NCBI GenBank assembly: GCA_949751835.1
Contig: CATKHK010000033.1
Span: 310,001 to 374,000 of the forward strand
Length of the DNA: 64,000 nucleotides
Origin: Blepharisma japonicum
Lineage: Eukaryota; Ciliophora; Heterotrichea; Heterotrichida; Blepharismidae
Direction of reading: 5' to 3'
In this document: positions 36,324 through 47,072 of the stretch, one piece after another
How positions within the stretch are numbered: the first letter of the stretch is position 1
Layout of the letters: each line of letters starts with the position of its first letter
Program-made: the position numbers and the translations under genes
Notes under the pieces: generated by a model
Database searches by the model: none
What the model was told of the DNA's origin: nothing
The model's input: only the letters and a program-made list of their open reading frames with translations

Positions 36324-36391
36324 TTTTCCATCAAATTCTTTTATTTTTATCAAAATATTATCTAATATTTTATCAATTTCAGTACAAAACT

Positions 36392-37237
36392 CTAATGTCT
36401 CCATCCCCTTTCATGGCCACCTTCCATTTGAGGTTCTAAAAACCCTCTAAACTGCTGTTTATTTATAAGTCATCTGACGCCATATCCTTCTTGAACTCTA
36501 ACTTCAATAACAGGCTCTTCGTTTGGCAAGCAATGGATATTGATCCATACACAATTCGTAAAGAATCTCTCCAAAACTTGCTGTGCAATTGCGTTTTTCA
36601 TAGTTTCAGTACCAGTGATTTTCCCCCAGAATCCATCTGAGCTTCGATGGCAATGCTTTGTAAGCGCTCTTGCTCCAACAGTTAAAGATGATTTTTTGCT
36701 TTCTTCAGCAGTATGAAGCTGGAAAAATGACCGTTCAAGAATATTCTTTGATGGAGGTAAGTATTTATCAATGCTTCCTTGGGTTCGTCTGATGCCTAAG
36801 CACGTTAGCACCCCTCTCGGGCCCATCCTTAAAAGAAGATTTTCAGCCAAGCCAGGGACAGCTGGGTCATTTAATCGGCTTACAAGATCTACAACCAAAC
36901 TTGATAATACTGACAAATTTTCAATTTCTTTTCGCGTTATTTCGCTATCAAAGCCTGTCAAATTTGAAAAGGAAATAGGAAATGTCCCGAGTTGGCTTCA
37001 TAAACTAATAACTCTCGCAAACTGCTTGATATAGTTGCCTGAAGGGTATCCTTTAAATATATATCGGCCTTCATGCACAATGTTCATTTGCATTGAATTT
37101 TCTCGTGAAGAGTTTAATAAATTCCTCAGAAAAGCTCTTCCATAGCAGTCAATTATTTGCTTGTTCTCGCTAGTGAGAACTTCTTTTAAAATTATGTATA
37201 TTTCTTCTTCAGCTGTTGAAGAATCGCTTCGGTCCAT
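36392..37237 (-). CDS. Conserved-looking hypothetical protein
   Basis: A 281-residue soluble protein. Two TGA-Trp codons join the frame from ATG 37237 to TAG. The C-terminal half has strikingly specific motifs: LTVGARALTKHCHRSSDGFWG, MKNAIAQQVLERFFTNCVWINIHCLPNEEPVIEVRVQEGYGVRW, then HERGWRH at the end. These look like a conserved eukaryotic domain, but I cannot name it with confidence. The first half includes FLRNLLNSS and IVHEGRYIFKGYP. It starts 16 bp downstream of the stop of the neighbouring coiled-coil gene on the same strand. Confidence 0.75.
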
Positions 37238-37253
37238 TTTATAACTATTTAAC

Positions 37254-39794
37254 TTATTGATAATTCTTATTTGTTTTATGTAAAAGTGCAATCAAATGTT
37301 CAAGAACCTCAGGTTTTGTAGGGGATTTATTTTTAAGGTCTTCTAGCTCTTCTTTAAGACGTGAAATATCTTTTTCTTTGTTAGAGAGCGTTATTTCTAG
37401 GTTTTTGATTTTATCAAAATCTGAATTTCCTTTATGTTTCATATTTTCGATCTCTTTTTGGAGCTTGGATTTTTCAAGGTCATTTTCTTTTTTAAGATGG
37501 TCTATTTCGAGGCTTAAATTCATGCATTCTTCTTGAAGTCTGGTCTTGTTTTCAGGGTCAATCAGCTTTGCTCTAACTTCGTTTCTGATTTTCTGCTGAA
37601 GTTCGAAATGATTTGTGTAGTGCTCTAACTTGACCAATAAATCATTTTTATCTTCATTAAGTTTCTCATACTGTGCTTTGGAGTCTTCAAACTGAATTTT
37701 TAGATTTTTGGCTCGAGTTTGTTCATCTTCTAATGCTTTTAAAGTTTGATTGAGGATGCTTTCAAGATCAGCCTTCTGCTTATTGGCTTCAGATGATTGC
37801 TTTTCTTTATCAATTTTGAGCTCGTTTAACTTGCTTTCAAGATCTTGAATTTTAATATGTGAAGAGCTCAAGTCAGAAGCAACCATTTCAGCATTTTCAG
37901 CTTTCTTATCTATTCTTCTTTGCACTATTATTTGTTTGATAAGCATTTCTTTTATTTGTAGCTCAGAAGTAAGAGTCTCTTGCATTTTTTGAAGCTTTTC
38001 TTTAGCTTCATTTAGTTCAACCTTAGCTTCTTCTAGAGCTGGATTAAATTTATATACATCTAATTTATCGATTTCAGAATTCAGCCTCATGATGTCTTCT
38101 TTTCACTTTTTATACTCTGATAAAAGCTGTCTCTCATTATTATTCAAATAGCTATTTTTTTCAGAAATTGAAGATGCAATATTACCAAAGTTATTTTTCG
38201 GCTGTTTTTGTTCAATTTTTTTCTTGGCTTCCAAAATATCAACTTTCTCTTTATTTAACTCTTCTACTCGTTGTTGGAGCTTTGTATTCATTTCTTTTAA
38301 AGATAAAATTTCAAAAGCTTGCCTTTTTGATTCTTTCTCTAGCTTTGAGGCTAAATTACTTGATGAATTGTTTTTGAATTTCAAAATTTCAATTTCTTCA
38401 TTAAGATGGCACTCTTTCTGCTTCATAAACGAAATGTGTTCTTCAAAGAATTTATGCTCACTTTTGGTTTTATTAAGCCTAAGTCTTAGCAGTTTATTTT
38501 CATTTTTTTTCTCGGTAAACAAAGATTCTATTGAAACATCTTCTGTTGGTTTTTCTTCAATTATTAAAGCATCGAGCCTTGCTTTTAAATAGTAATTTTC
38601 TTCTCTTACTTCATTTGCTGCCTTTTCTTTGTGTTCTATAATTTGATTCTTTTCTTTTATTTCTTCTCTTAGGCTATTTATAATATTTGTGTTCTCATCT
38701 TTCTCAATTTTAAGTTTGGAGTTTTCGTTTATTAGCTCAGGAATGCTGGCAAACGATCCTGTCGGCTCAACAATATTTCCTGTTTGAAGCCTATGATTTT
38801 CAACTAATAATTGTTGAATAGTGTTAACCAATGTTACTTTTTCTTTCTTAAAAGCCTCTTTTTGCAGCTCAAGCTCTTTAATTCTTTTTTCTTCTTTTGC
38901 AGGTAGCGATACTTGATTTTTGAGAGCTTCATTACTCTTTACTACAAGTTCATTATAAGCTACAACAAGATTTTCGTAGTCTTCTCTTTGTTTAGCTATT
39001 ATTGGTGATTTCCTATCTATTTCTTCAAGCAACTCATTTAGTTGCTCTTCTAAGATTTCTGCTTTCTCTTCTGTCTTGCTGAGCTTGAATTTATATTCAT
39101 TATTTAAGCATGATAATTGATAAACTGATTGCTCATCAACTGTAGGCAACTCAACAAATCCTTGCACTTTTTCTTGGAATTCTTCACAACACTGGATTTC
39201 TTTTTCAGATTTTGATATATTTTTTTCTTTAATTGGGGAGAGTTCTACGCTTTCAATAACTTGGCTATGCAGAATTTTTATTTCTTGCTGATGATTTTTC
39301 AATAATGTTTCATAGCCTATTTCAAGCTCTTTATAAGCTCTTATTTTTTCATTTAAAGAAATTTCTAGACTTTTGCTCTCTTCTTTACTATGCAACAAAT
39401 CTGTTTCTAGCCCTGAAGTCTTTATTATAAAGTCATTCAATTTTTTATTTAGAGTGTTGGAATTGATGCCATGCTCCAGCTCTTTTTGTTTTAGTTCATC
39501 TTTGCATTGAGCCAGAGATTGATTTAGGACTGCAATTTCGTTATGGATGCTGCTGATTTCTTTGTCTTTTTGGTCAAAAAGGGAGTCATGCAATTTAAAT
39601 AGTTTTTCTAAGCTTAATTTATATTCTTCAAGCTCCACAATTTTCTGAGATTTTTCTTTAAGCTCTTGTTCAAGGTTATCTACATGCTTTGACACTTTTT
39701 CATTGTTAATAATCAATAAAGATTTTTCAGCCTCACTCTGTTCTAATAATTGCCTTTCTATTTCGTTCAATCTTTTCTCACTGGGATTATCCAT
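37254..39794 (-). CDS. Long coiled-coil protein, 846 aa
   Basis: Nearly the whole 846-residue chain is predicted coiled coil with Glu/Lys/Leu heptads. Short breaks lie at about 195-225 and 440-450. Composition and length resemble golgin, centrosomal or basal-body scaffold proteins, but coiled coils give false similarity, so no family is claimed. One TGA-Trp (YKKWKEDI) joins two pieces. It precedes two more coiled-coil or unknown genes on the same strand, a cluster of structural-looking genes from 36.4 to 41.6 kb. Confidence 0.8.
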
Positions 39795-39877
39795 TTATTT
39801 TTGTTAAATTAGGATTATTTTATAAAATTGAAAAATTAAGCACACCTTTTAATATCGATGATTTACAAAAACATACT

Positions 39878-41620
39878 TTATTTTTCGTTAAATGAAAGCT
39901 CAGTTCTAAACCCTTCAAATTCTTTTCGACTTGCTGCTAAAGAACTTTGCTGAGAACTGATGTATTCATGAGTATTTAATCTATCTTCATCATACGCAGC
40001 AAGATCTTTTATGTACGATGAAGAATTGAAGCTTCTTTTTGGCTCTACTCTTGAAGCTCTTTTAGGCTCAAAATAAACATCTATAGGCTGTATATTGGAA
40101 ATGTCCAAAAATGACTGAGAGATGGTAGTAGAATGCATTTCTTGAACGAGACTGCATCTCATTCGTTCATAAGTTTTCATTTGAAGCTGTATTTCTCTGT
40201 TCAATTCTTTGGATGCTGAAAAATCGTTTTTAGCTTGTGATTGCAGATTTTCAACTTCCATTTGAATTTTTGCGAGTTCTTGTTTTTCTCTTTCAAGCTC
40301 AATTTTGGCACTCGCAATTACTTCGCTTTGGTTATGCAATTCAAGGGATAATTGATGGATTCTGAACACTTCATTCTCAAACTCGCCTTGTTCAATCTCA
40401 AGCATTTGTTTTTGTTTAAAAACCTTGTTTATTTCTTCTTGGATTTCGCGTTCTCTTTGTTCGACTGAAGAAAGTTTTCTTTGATATTCAGATTCAATAG
40501 AGCTAATCTGAGATCGGTTTTCTTCAAGTTTTATTTTTTTCTCACTTAATATCTTTCTTTCTTTTTCAATGGTTTTAAGAGTTTCTTCGTGATTTTTCTC
40601 TAGAATGTCTTCTCTTGTTTTCAAGTCTTCTAACTTACTTGCTAATTCGATTGATAATTTGCCTTGCTGCTTACTGAAGCCTTCACTTAAAGCTTTTAAC
40701 TTTATTCTCTCTACCTCAATTTCTTGCTTTTTGGATTTTTCTTGTTCCATGAGCATTTTATAAAAATCAAATAAATGCTCTCTTTCCTTCTTTATTTGAG
40801 CTTGCTCTTCATCAAACATTTTTCTTTTCTCTTCTTCAGATTTTTCGAAAAATTTGATTTCTTCTTGCAAGCTTTGCTTAATAGATTCTACATCTCTTTC
40901 TTGGTTAATGATATTTTCTTCTCTCTGTTTTATTGTATTTTCAAGCTCAACCAGCCTATGTGATTTTTCTCTTTCATGGTCTTCTTTTTTATCCTGCAGT
41001 TTCAAGGAAACTGAGTTAATCAAATTTGAGTTAAAATTGATAGAATCAGCAAGCATTTCTAGTTTTTCATAATATCGTTTAGAGTTCTCCAGCTCTTTAA
41101 GCTGCTCTTCATACATTTTCTTCTTAAGCTCTAAATTTGTAGCAAATTCAATTTTTTTGCGCTCGATTTCATCTTGATTGTATTTTATTAATCTTTTCCT
41201 GTCTTCTTCGACTTCATCTTTGATTTCTTGGTCAAGCTTGGCTATTCGTTCTTCCAGGTCTTTAAGAGGGTCAGCGTTTACTTTGATTTTATCTTGGGTT
41301 ACGTCTGCACTCATAAAAATGATAGATCCACGGTCATCTTCGCTAATGATGCTTCTTCTTATTTCTTTTACTGGATAATCGCCTTCTTCGGGTGGAGATT
41401 CAAGAGAGCTTCTCCCTTTTAATAAAGTTTTTCCTTTTGTCTCAGGCGCGGTTCCTGCTCTTTGTTCATACTTATGATGCTTGTTCTCATTTTTTGATGC
41501 TTCTGAATTTTTCTCCTTCTCCAGTTCAGCTTCTGCTAATATATTTTCGAATTCGGAGTCAGAATCGGAATCAGCCCATTTTGCAGGCTGAGAAGTTTTT
41601 GCTCTGCTAAAAGGTTCCAT
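39878..41620 (-). CDS. Coiled-coil protein, 580 aa
   Basis: The N-terminus is acidic and disordered (KWADSDSDSEFENILAEAELEKEK). From about residue 115 to 490 a continuous charged coiled coil dominates. The end is Ser-rich. It could be a basal-body, transition-fibre or cortical protein, by analogy with ciliate proteins of this architecture. That is inference only. One frame with no TGA; ATG 41620, TAA 39878. It lies 83 bp from the 846-residue coiled-coil gene. Confidence 0.8.
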   Translation of the reverse strand: MEPFSRAKTSQPAKWADSDSDSEFENILAEAELEKEKNSEASKNENKHHKYEQRAGTAPETKGKTLLKGRSSLESPPEEGDYPVKEIRRSIISEDDRGSIIFMSADVTQDKIKVNADPLKDLEERIAKLDQEIKDEVEEDRKRLIKYNQDEIERKKIEFATNLELKKKMYEEQLKELENSKRYYEKLEMLADSINFNSNLINSVSLKLQDKKEDHEREKSHRLVELENTIKQREENIINQERDVESIKQSLQEEIKFFEKSEEEKRKMFDEEQAQIKKEREHLFDFYKMLMEQEKSKKQEIEVERIKLKALSEGFSKQQGKLSIELASKLEDLKTREDILEKNHEETLKTIEKERKILSEKKIKLEENRSQISSIESEYQRKLSSVEQREREIQEEINKVFKQKQMLEIEQGEFENEVFRIHQLSLELHNQSEVIASAKIELEREKQELAKIQMEVENLQSQAKNDFSASKELNREIQLQMKTYERMRCSLVQEMHSTTISQSFLDISNIQPIDVYFEPKRASRVEPKRSFNSSSYIKDLAAYDEDRLNTHEYISSQQSSLAASRKEFEGFRTELSFNEK

Positions 41621-41709
41621 TATGTTTATTAAGTTTAAATTTAATTAAATATTGATGAAGAAATCCGATTATCCATAAAGGTATCTTATTTATAAAACAC
41701 TGTAGCAAT

Positions 41710-43104
41710 TTATAAATTTTGGACTTCCTGGATTCTTCCTTCAATGCTCCTATAAATTGTCATCAAATCAAATTTGCTGCCTCTCAATAGATCAAAGGAA
41801 AGCGCAGTCAAAAAATTGCCAGCATCGTAAACTGTAATTTTGAAGTTAACGATGTCAGTTTCGGTAACTACAGTAGCCAACACCTCGTAATAGTCTTGAG
41901 ATACTTCACATTCCGCGTTATATTCAAAGAGGCAATGAGAAATTATTGACATAACCTCAGTTGGACTTAGTCCTGTGAATGATTGGAAATATTTATGAAC
42001 AGTCTCAAAATTTAAAGGCAAAGGCTTAGCAATAAGATCTTCTGGAGGAATTGAAAAGGAAAGAGATAAACTCCCCATATCACTTTCATCACCTCTGTAA
42101 AATCTGTTTGCTTGAATCCCGATTCCTGGCCTCTGCCCAACTGTTCTTTGTCTTAGCTCACGCGCTTTTTCAGCATTTTCAAATACCTTTTGGCGCCTAA
42201 TTCTTAGTTCTTGTCCCACTTCTTGTGTCGAAGCAACAGGACCTTGATACCAAGGATGAGCTTTAATTTGGTCAATTGTGAGTCTTTGAGAATGATTAAA
42301 AGCAAGCATGTCAGTAATTAAAGATTTAAACTCAGCGCTGTAGTAATTCTGAGGCTTATTTCTTGAATGAAGCTGCCAAAACCTTTCTTCTTTATTTGAT
42401 AACAGTCTATAATAAGGCTCAGTCAAAGTAGCTTTATTAAAGGGTGGATTTTGTGAGAGCATAATAAACAAGATGATTCCTGCTGCAAATAAATCAACAG
42501 AAAACTCATTATATGATTGCCTTGCAAGAATTTCTGGTGCCATATAATTCTCGGATTTTAAATGTGTTTTTACGCAGATTGAAGCATCATTTCCAGTGTT
42601 TGAAATAGCAAACCCAAAATCAGTTAATTTTAAATTAAAATTTTCATCAAATAATATATTTTCAGGCTTCAAATCTCTGTGTGCAACTCCTGCCCTGTGG
42701 CAAGCTTCAAGTCCATCAATTAATTGATGAAAATAAAACCTAGATGTTCTCTCGTCAAACCTTCCAGATTGAAATAGAATATCAAATAGCTCTCCGTTTG
42801 GACAGAGCTCCATGATCATATACATGCATTTATAAGTGTCACCGTTTTTCTTCGTATAAACTCCATCCTCGTTTGCATAATAAAAGTTTATTATATTTGG
42901 GTGGTTGAGTCTCTTCAGGCTTTGTATCTCGCTTTGGACTATTTCTCGAAATCTCGAAGATAGTGCCTCGCATTGGATTTTAATAATTTTTGCAGCATAA
43001 GTAAATCCATTTGCAGGATCACGCACCGCTTTGACTTTTGCAATAGCTCCTTTGCCAAGTTTACGAAGGACAATATAATTGTCCAAGCAGCTGTGTTGAG
43101 ACAT
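41710..43104 (-). CDS. Ser/Thr protein kinase (CAMK/SNF1-like), paralog A
   Basis: A 464-residue kinase with GKGAIAKVKAV, AAKIIKI (catalytic Lys), HRDLKPEN, DFGFA, YMAPEIL and a C-terminal KA1-like domain (about 400-460: YYEVLATVVTETDIVNFKITVYDAG...GSKFDLMTIYRSIEGRI). It is a tandem duplicate of the next gene, with about 70% identity by eye. The glycine loop lacks the usual second Gly-x-Gly (GKGAIAKV), a change shared with paralog B. The activation-loop segment THLKSENYMAPE differs from the paralog's THLGTEGYMAPE and lacks the usual G-T before the APE motif, so regulation may differ. Trp codons are all TGG. Confidence 0.93.
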   Translation of the reverse strand: MSQHSCLDNYIVLRKLGKGAIAKVKAVRDPANGFTYAAKIIKIQCEALSSRFREIVQSEIQSLKRLNHPNIINFYYANEDGVYTKKNGDTYKCMYMIMELCPNGELFDILFQSGRFDERTSRFYFHQLIDGLEACHRAGVAHRDLKPENILFDENFNLKLTDFGFAISNTGNDASICVKTHLKSENYMAPEILARQSYNEFSVDLFAAGIILFIMLSQNPPFNKATLTEPYYRLLSNKEERFWQLHSRNKPQNYYSAEFKSLITDMLAFNHSQRLTIDQIKAHPWYQGPVASTQEVGQELRIRRQKVFENAEKARELRQRTVGQRPGIGIQANRFYRGDESDMGSLSLSFSIPPEDLIAKPLPLNFETVHKYFQSFTGLSPTEVMSIISHCLFEYNAECEVSQDYYEVLATVVTETDIVNFKITVYDAGNFLTALSFDLLRGSKFDLMTIYRSIEGRIQEVQNL

Positions 43105-43527
43105 TATTTTATTTAATGATAAAAAATATAATTGTCAGAAGCAATCGGATTAATCTCAATATAAAATGAAAGGCTAGTAATTATTTGATAAATTCTCCTT
43201 ATATAGAGCTCAAAAACTTTACAGTTTAATGTATTTTCACAAATTAATAATCTATCATAAATATCAATTAATTAATTTTAATAAAAGCAGCTAATATCCG
43301 AGTTTTACAATTTTATTACTATAATTTTTGCTGCGCTTTATACTGAGACTATTTATTTCTTTAAGTCTAATTCATATACTTAATATTCTCTCTTTTTATT
43401 TATAATTTTATTGGTTTTTATCAAATTATATAAATTATTTTTCTTCTCAATATAAATTTCCTTTTAAATTTCCTTTTAAAATTTCTTTCAAGACACATTT
43501 ATTTAATTTCAAGAGAACTTATAATAT
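43105..43527. other. Spacer between tandem kinase paralogs
   Basis: About 420 bp of AT-rich DNA. Near 43455-43490 a short AATTTCCTTTT-type unit repeats two to three times. No gene is supported. Confidence 0.55.
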
Positions 43528-44925
43528 TTAAGAGCACTGGACTTCTTGAATTCTTTCTTCAACTTTTCTGTATATATTCATCAAATCAAATTTGCTCCCT
43601 TTCAATAGATCAAATGAGACCAAGGTCATGCTATTTCCAGCATCATAGACTGTGACCTTGAAATTGACCACATCAGTTTCTGTGATCACATTTGCAGTTA
43701 CTTCATAGTATCCTTGCGACATTTCGCACTCTACCTGATAATCAGAAAGGCAAATTGAAATAATTGTCATTGCCTCTTGAGGACTAAGTCCAGTCAACAT
43801 TTGTGAATATTTGGTAACAGCTTGGAAATTAGCTGGAAGGGGTTTTGCTACCAAATCTTCTTGTGGAATTGAGAAGGAGAGCGAAAGATCACTGACACCA
43901 GTATCATCACCTCTATAGAATCTTCCGCCTTGGCACACAATCCCTGGTCTTTGTCCTGCAGCACTTTTCAGTCTTTGTTCACGGGCTCTTTCAGCAGCTT
44001 CTTGGATTCTTTGACGTCTTGCTCTAAGCTCATTTCCAACTTCTTCAGCGGTAGCTGTAGGGCCATTATACCAAGGATGGGCTTTAATTTGTTCAATAGT
44101 TAATCTCTGAGCTGGGTCTAGCGCTAACATGTCGGTAATCAAAGATTTAAAATCAGCACTATAGTAATTTGGAGCCTTGTTTCTTGAATGAAGCTGCCAA
44201 AATCTTTCTTCTCTGTTCGATAGCAGCCTATAGTAAGGCTCAGTCGGAGTTGCTTTGCTGAATGGTGGGTTTTGTGAGTACATGATAAATAATATGATCC
44301 CAGTTGCAAATAAGTCAACAGAAACCCCACTATAAGCTCTTCTTGCATGGATTTCTGGAGCCATATAGCCTTCAGTCCCTAAGTGTGTATGTAGAGCTCC
44401 AGATCCATCTCTTCCTGCAATTGCAATTGCAAACCCAAAATCAGTTATTTTTAAGTTGAAGGTTTCGTCAAATAATACATTTTCAGGCTTCAAGTCTCTA
44501 TGGGTAACCCCTGCTCGGTGGCAAGCTTCAAGCCCTTCAATCAGCTGGTGGAAATAAAACCTGGTGGTTCTCTCATCGAATTTCCCAGACTGGAAAAGGA
44601 TATCGAAAAGTTCACCATTAGGGCAGAGCTCCATCAGCATGTACATACAATTGTACATTGACCCGTTTTTCTTGACGTAAACGCCGTTCTCGTTTGCGTT
44701 GATTAAATTGACGATGTTTGGATGGTGAATTCTGTTTAAGCTTTGCATCTCATTTTGCACGACTTCTCTGAAACGAGCAGTGAGAGCTTCACCTTGGCTT
44801 TTGAGAATTTTTGCGGCGTAAATGGCACCTGTGGTGGGGTCTTGGACTGCTTTCACCTTTGCAGTTGCGCCTTTACCTAGGCCTCGAAGGACGACTAAGT
44901 TGTCTAAATGACTGTTATTGGCCAT
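43528..44925 (-). CDS. Ser/Thr protein kinase (CAMK/SNF1-like), paralog B
   Basis: A 465-residue tandem partner of the previous kinase. Motifs are GKGATAKVKAV, AAKILKS, HRDLKPEN, DFGFA and a more canonical activation-loop end THLGTEGYMAPEI. The same KA1-like C-terminal domain ends in GSKFDLMNIYRKVEERIQEV. Differences from paralog A are scattered, and the most notable are in the activation loop. All Trp codons are TGG. The pair probably arose by local duplication and then diverged. Confidence 0.93.
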   Translation of the reverse strand: MANNSHLDNLVVLRGLGKGATAKVKAVQDPTTGAIYAAKILKSQGEALTARFREVVQNEMQSLNRIHHPNIVNLINANENGVYVKKNGSMYNCMYMLMELCPNGELFDILFQSGKFDERTTRFYFHQLIEGLEACHRAGVTHRDLKPENVLFDETFNLKITDFGFAIAIAGRDGSGALHTHLGTEGYMAPEIHARRAYSGVSVDLFATGIILFIMYSQNPPFSKATPTEPYYRLLSNREERFWQLHSRNKAPNYYSADFKSLITDMLALDPAQRLTIEQIKAHPWYNGPTATAEEVGNELRARRQRIQEAAERAREQRLKSAAGQRPGIVCQGGRFYRGDDTGVSDLSLSFSIPQEDLVAKPLPANFQAVTKYSQMLTGLSPQEAMTIISICLSDYQVECEMSQGYYEVTANVITETDVVNFKVTVYDAGNSMTLVSFDLLKGSKFDLMNIYRKVEERIQEVQCS

Positions 44926-45204
44926 TATTATTATAGCTGTCTTAAGAGTAACTGCTTTTATCTAAGGATTCGGACCAAATCGGGTAATAAAAATTTCAAA
45001 AAATTAGTAAAATTATTGTGAATTTATCAAATTAATTGTGCGACGTGGCCAATTAAAATTTTATTATGAATAAAAAATATGAAATTTAATAAATAAATAA
45101 AATCAAGGAAAGACAAAAATTATATATGAGAGAAAATATTTTAAAGGAAAATGGTGAAGATCAGAAATAATTGTTTCATAAGGAAGCTTAGTATAAAAAG
45201 AATT

Positions 45205-45220
45205 GTGGCAACTCATTTAG
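45205..45220 (+). other. Possible 16-nt intron in the 5' region
   Basis: The sequence is GTGGCAACTCATTTAG, with A six bases from the end as in other introns here. Splicing would extend the HTH-repeat protein to ATG 45151 (18 codons: MVKIRNNCFIRKLSIKRI) and skip an in-frame TAG. It is GC-richer than the other introns, so it is uncertain. Confidence 0.4.
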
Positions 45221-45241
45221 CAAAAGCCCCATAAAATATTT

Positions 45242-46345
45242 ATGGAAGCAAAATATATAGGGCTCTGTGCGATGTTTCTCGGAATTGATGTAGTGGCACA
45301 TTATACAAGAACCCCAAAAGACGAAGTTCAAGCATTTAAAACACTTGTATGCTATGAAAATCTTTCTTTTTTTGATGAGCTTAGGACATCTGTAACTGAT
45401 GTAGTCAGTCGGGTAGGATTAGAACGTGCATCAGAAATTCTCTCGATACCACTCAAATGTTTAGCTCTAATCAATGATAGCTCTCGCTATGGAATGGGCA
45501 TCATCAAACAAGAACTCTCGCCTCGCTCCAAAAATCTAAATCTTCTTAGAAATGAAAGGCTTGAAATGAAGCGAAACCTCCATAAAAAAGCAAATGCAAA
45601 GCAAAAAAATTACGAAAACCCTATCACTGATCTCCATGACATTGATGAATTAAAACAGAGGGTTGCCAGGCTTTACAATAATGGGGTAAATATAAGAGTT
45701 ATTCAATCACTTTATGATTTAAGAAATGGTGGATATATCCACTGTTGGGGAGGCTGGGAGAGATCTCCTGCATTTTATGCAAGGGCTGATGAACTTAAAC
45801 AGCAAATTATGGCTATGAGGGCAGGCGGAATTCGTGATGACGAAATCTGTAAGTCTTTAAAAATAAAGAAGCATTACTTGAATGAAATTATGGGAGAAAT
45901 TAACAGGAGAAAACTGATTTTTATGAAAAAAGATATTAAAAACGTACTTATGGAGTACGCTACTAAAAGAAGAAAAGATAAATTAGCGAAATATCATGGG
46001 ATCTCCAAAAAACAGATAAATTATTGGCTTGACAGATGTGAGAAAAAGCAGCTTGATACAGTTTATGACCTTGGGATAATGGGCCCTATTGAAATTTTAA
46101 ACGCTCTGGAGACCTACTATATATGTGAAAAGCTTGATTTGGCTGCAAAGGAGCTTGGAATCGATGAAGAAGTTTTAGATAGAATAGTCCATAAATTTGA
46201 AGAGAGAATGGATGATTATTATGGAGAAAATAGTATCAGAACAAATTGGAATAAAAAATATGATATTATTTGGTGCAAAGAATTAGGAAAATATTATATA
46301 TCGAGAGAGGGAAACGTTAAAAAGAAGCAGAAGAAAATAGAGTAA
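45242..46345 (+). CDS. Protein with repeated helix-turn-helix-like modules, unknown
   Basis: A 367-residue basic protein. Several stretches look like HTH modules, where a helix, a short turn and a recognition-like helix follow each other: LRTSVTDVVSRVGLERASEILSIPLKCLALI (about 48-78), LKQQIMAMRAGGIRDDEICKSLKIKKHYLNEIM (about 183-215), YATKRRKDKLAKYHGISKKQINYWLDRC (about 238-265) and ILNALETYYICEKLDLAAKELGIDEEVLDRI (about 280-311). This suggests DNA binding, perhaps derived from a transposase or resolvase-type HTH, but no catalytic domain is seen. All Trp are TGG. An alternative start at 45151 is possible with a 16-nt intron (45205-45220) that removes an in-frame TAG. Confidence 0.75.
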   Translation: MEAKYIGLCAMFLGIDVVAHYTRTPKDEVQAFKTLVCYENLSFFDELRTSVTDVVSRVGLERASEILSIPLKCLALINDSSRYGMGIIKQELSPRSKNLNLLRNERLEMKRNLHKKANAKQKNYENPITDLHDIDELKQRVARLYNNGVNIRVIQSLYDLRNGGYIHCWGGWERSPAFYARADELKQQIMAMRAGGIRDDEICKSLKIKKHYLNEIMGEINRRKLIFMKKDIKNVLMEYATKRRKDKLAKYHGISKKQINYWLDRCEKKQLDTVYDLGIMGPIEILNALETYYICEKLDLAAKELGIDEEVLDRIVHKFEERMDDYYGENSIRTNWNKKYDIIWCKELGKYYISREGNVKKKQKKIE

Positions 46346-47072
46346 GATTGCTTAAAATAATTGTAATTGGATCATACTTGTATTGGCATCTTCAAGATAT
46401 GTATTAATTATTTTATTTAAATTTTAGTAATCTAAATTTTTATTTAGCGGAAATTAAATTAAATCTTTAAAATTTATAGCCTTTGAAATTTTAAAATATT
46501 ATCAAATTAGCATTAAACATTTTTTCATATAATAGACAAAATTAACTCCATAGTTTTTAGGATATACTTATAATTATAATATAGCTCAAAAATAGCTCAG
46601 ATCAATTAATTTATAACTTTAAAAGCTTTTTTCAAATAAAGATGATGTTGATTGCAGTAAATATTAAAAATTAAAATGTTATATATTATCATCTCATAGT
46701 TTATCATTTCGGAATAATACAAGTCTAAATTCTTTTATTAGAGCATTTTTTTCTAAGTATTTATTACGTCACTTAATTTTTCATATTAAATAAATTATGT
46801 AGCTTATAAAAGAAACACAACACCTATTAATTAATTAAGCTTTTATAACGAAGATTCTCATTATTTCAGACTCCTTTGCAGCAAACGATATTTTAGCAAG
46901 GTCTTGATTTAAAGTATTTTTTTAATCTCAAATAAGCCTTTGGGATATAATTGATCAACAAAAACAGCTGCAAGAGCATGAATAAATGAGCTCTTTCTCT
47001 TTTTGTTATTTATTTATAAGAAAATTCAGTATTTAGTATTAAGCGCCATCAAATAATAATATCGTATAGGTC
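46346..47072. other. Intergenic region
   Basis: About 730 bp of AT-rich DNA between two plus-strand genes. I looked for a decayed gene on both strands and found only short, unsupported frames. Confidence 0.5.

Noticed and set aside
46346-47072. Possible decayed gene before CDC14
   Set aside because: On both strands the frames are short and show no family resemblance.
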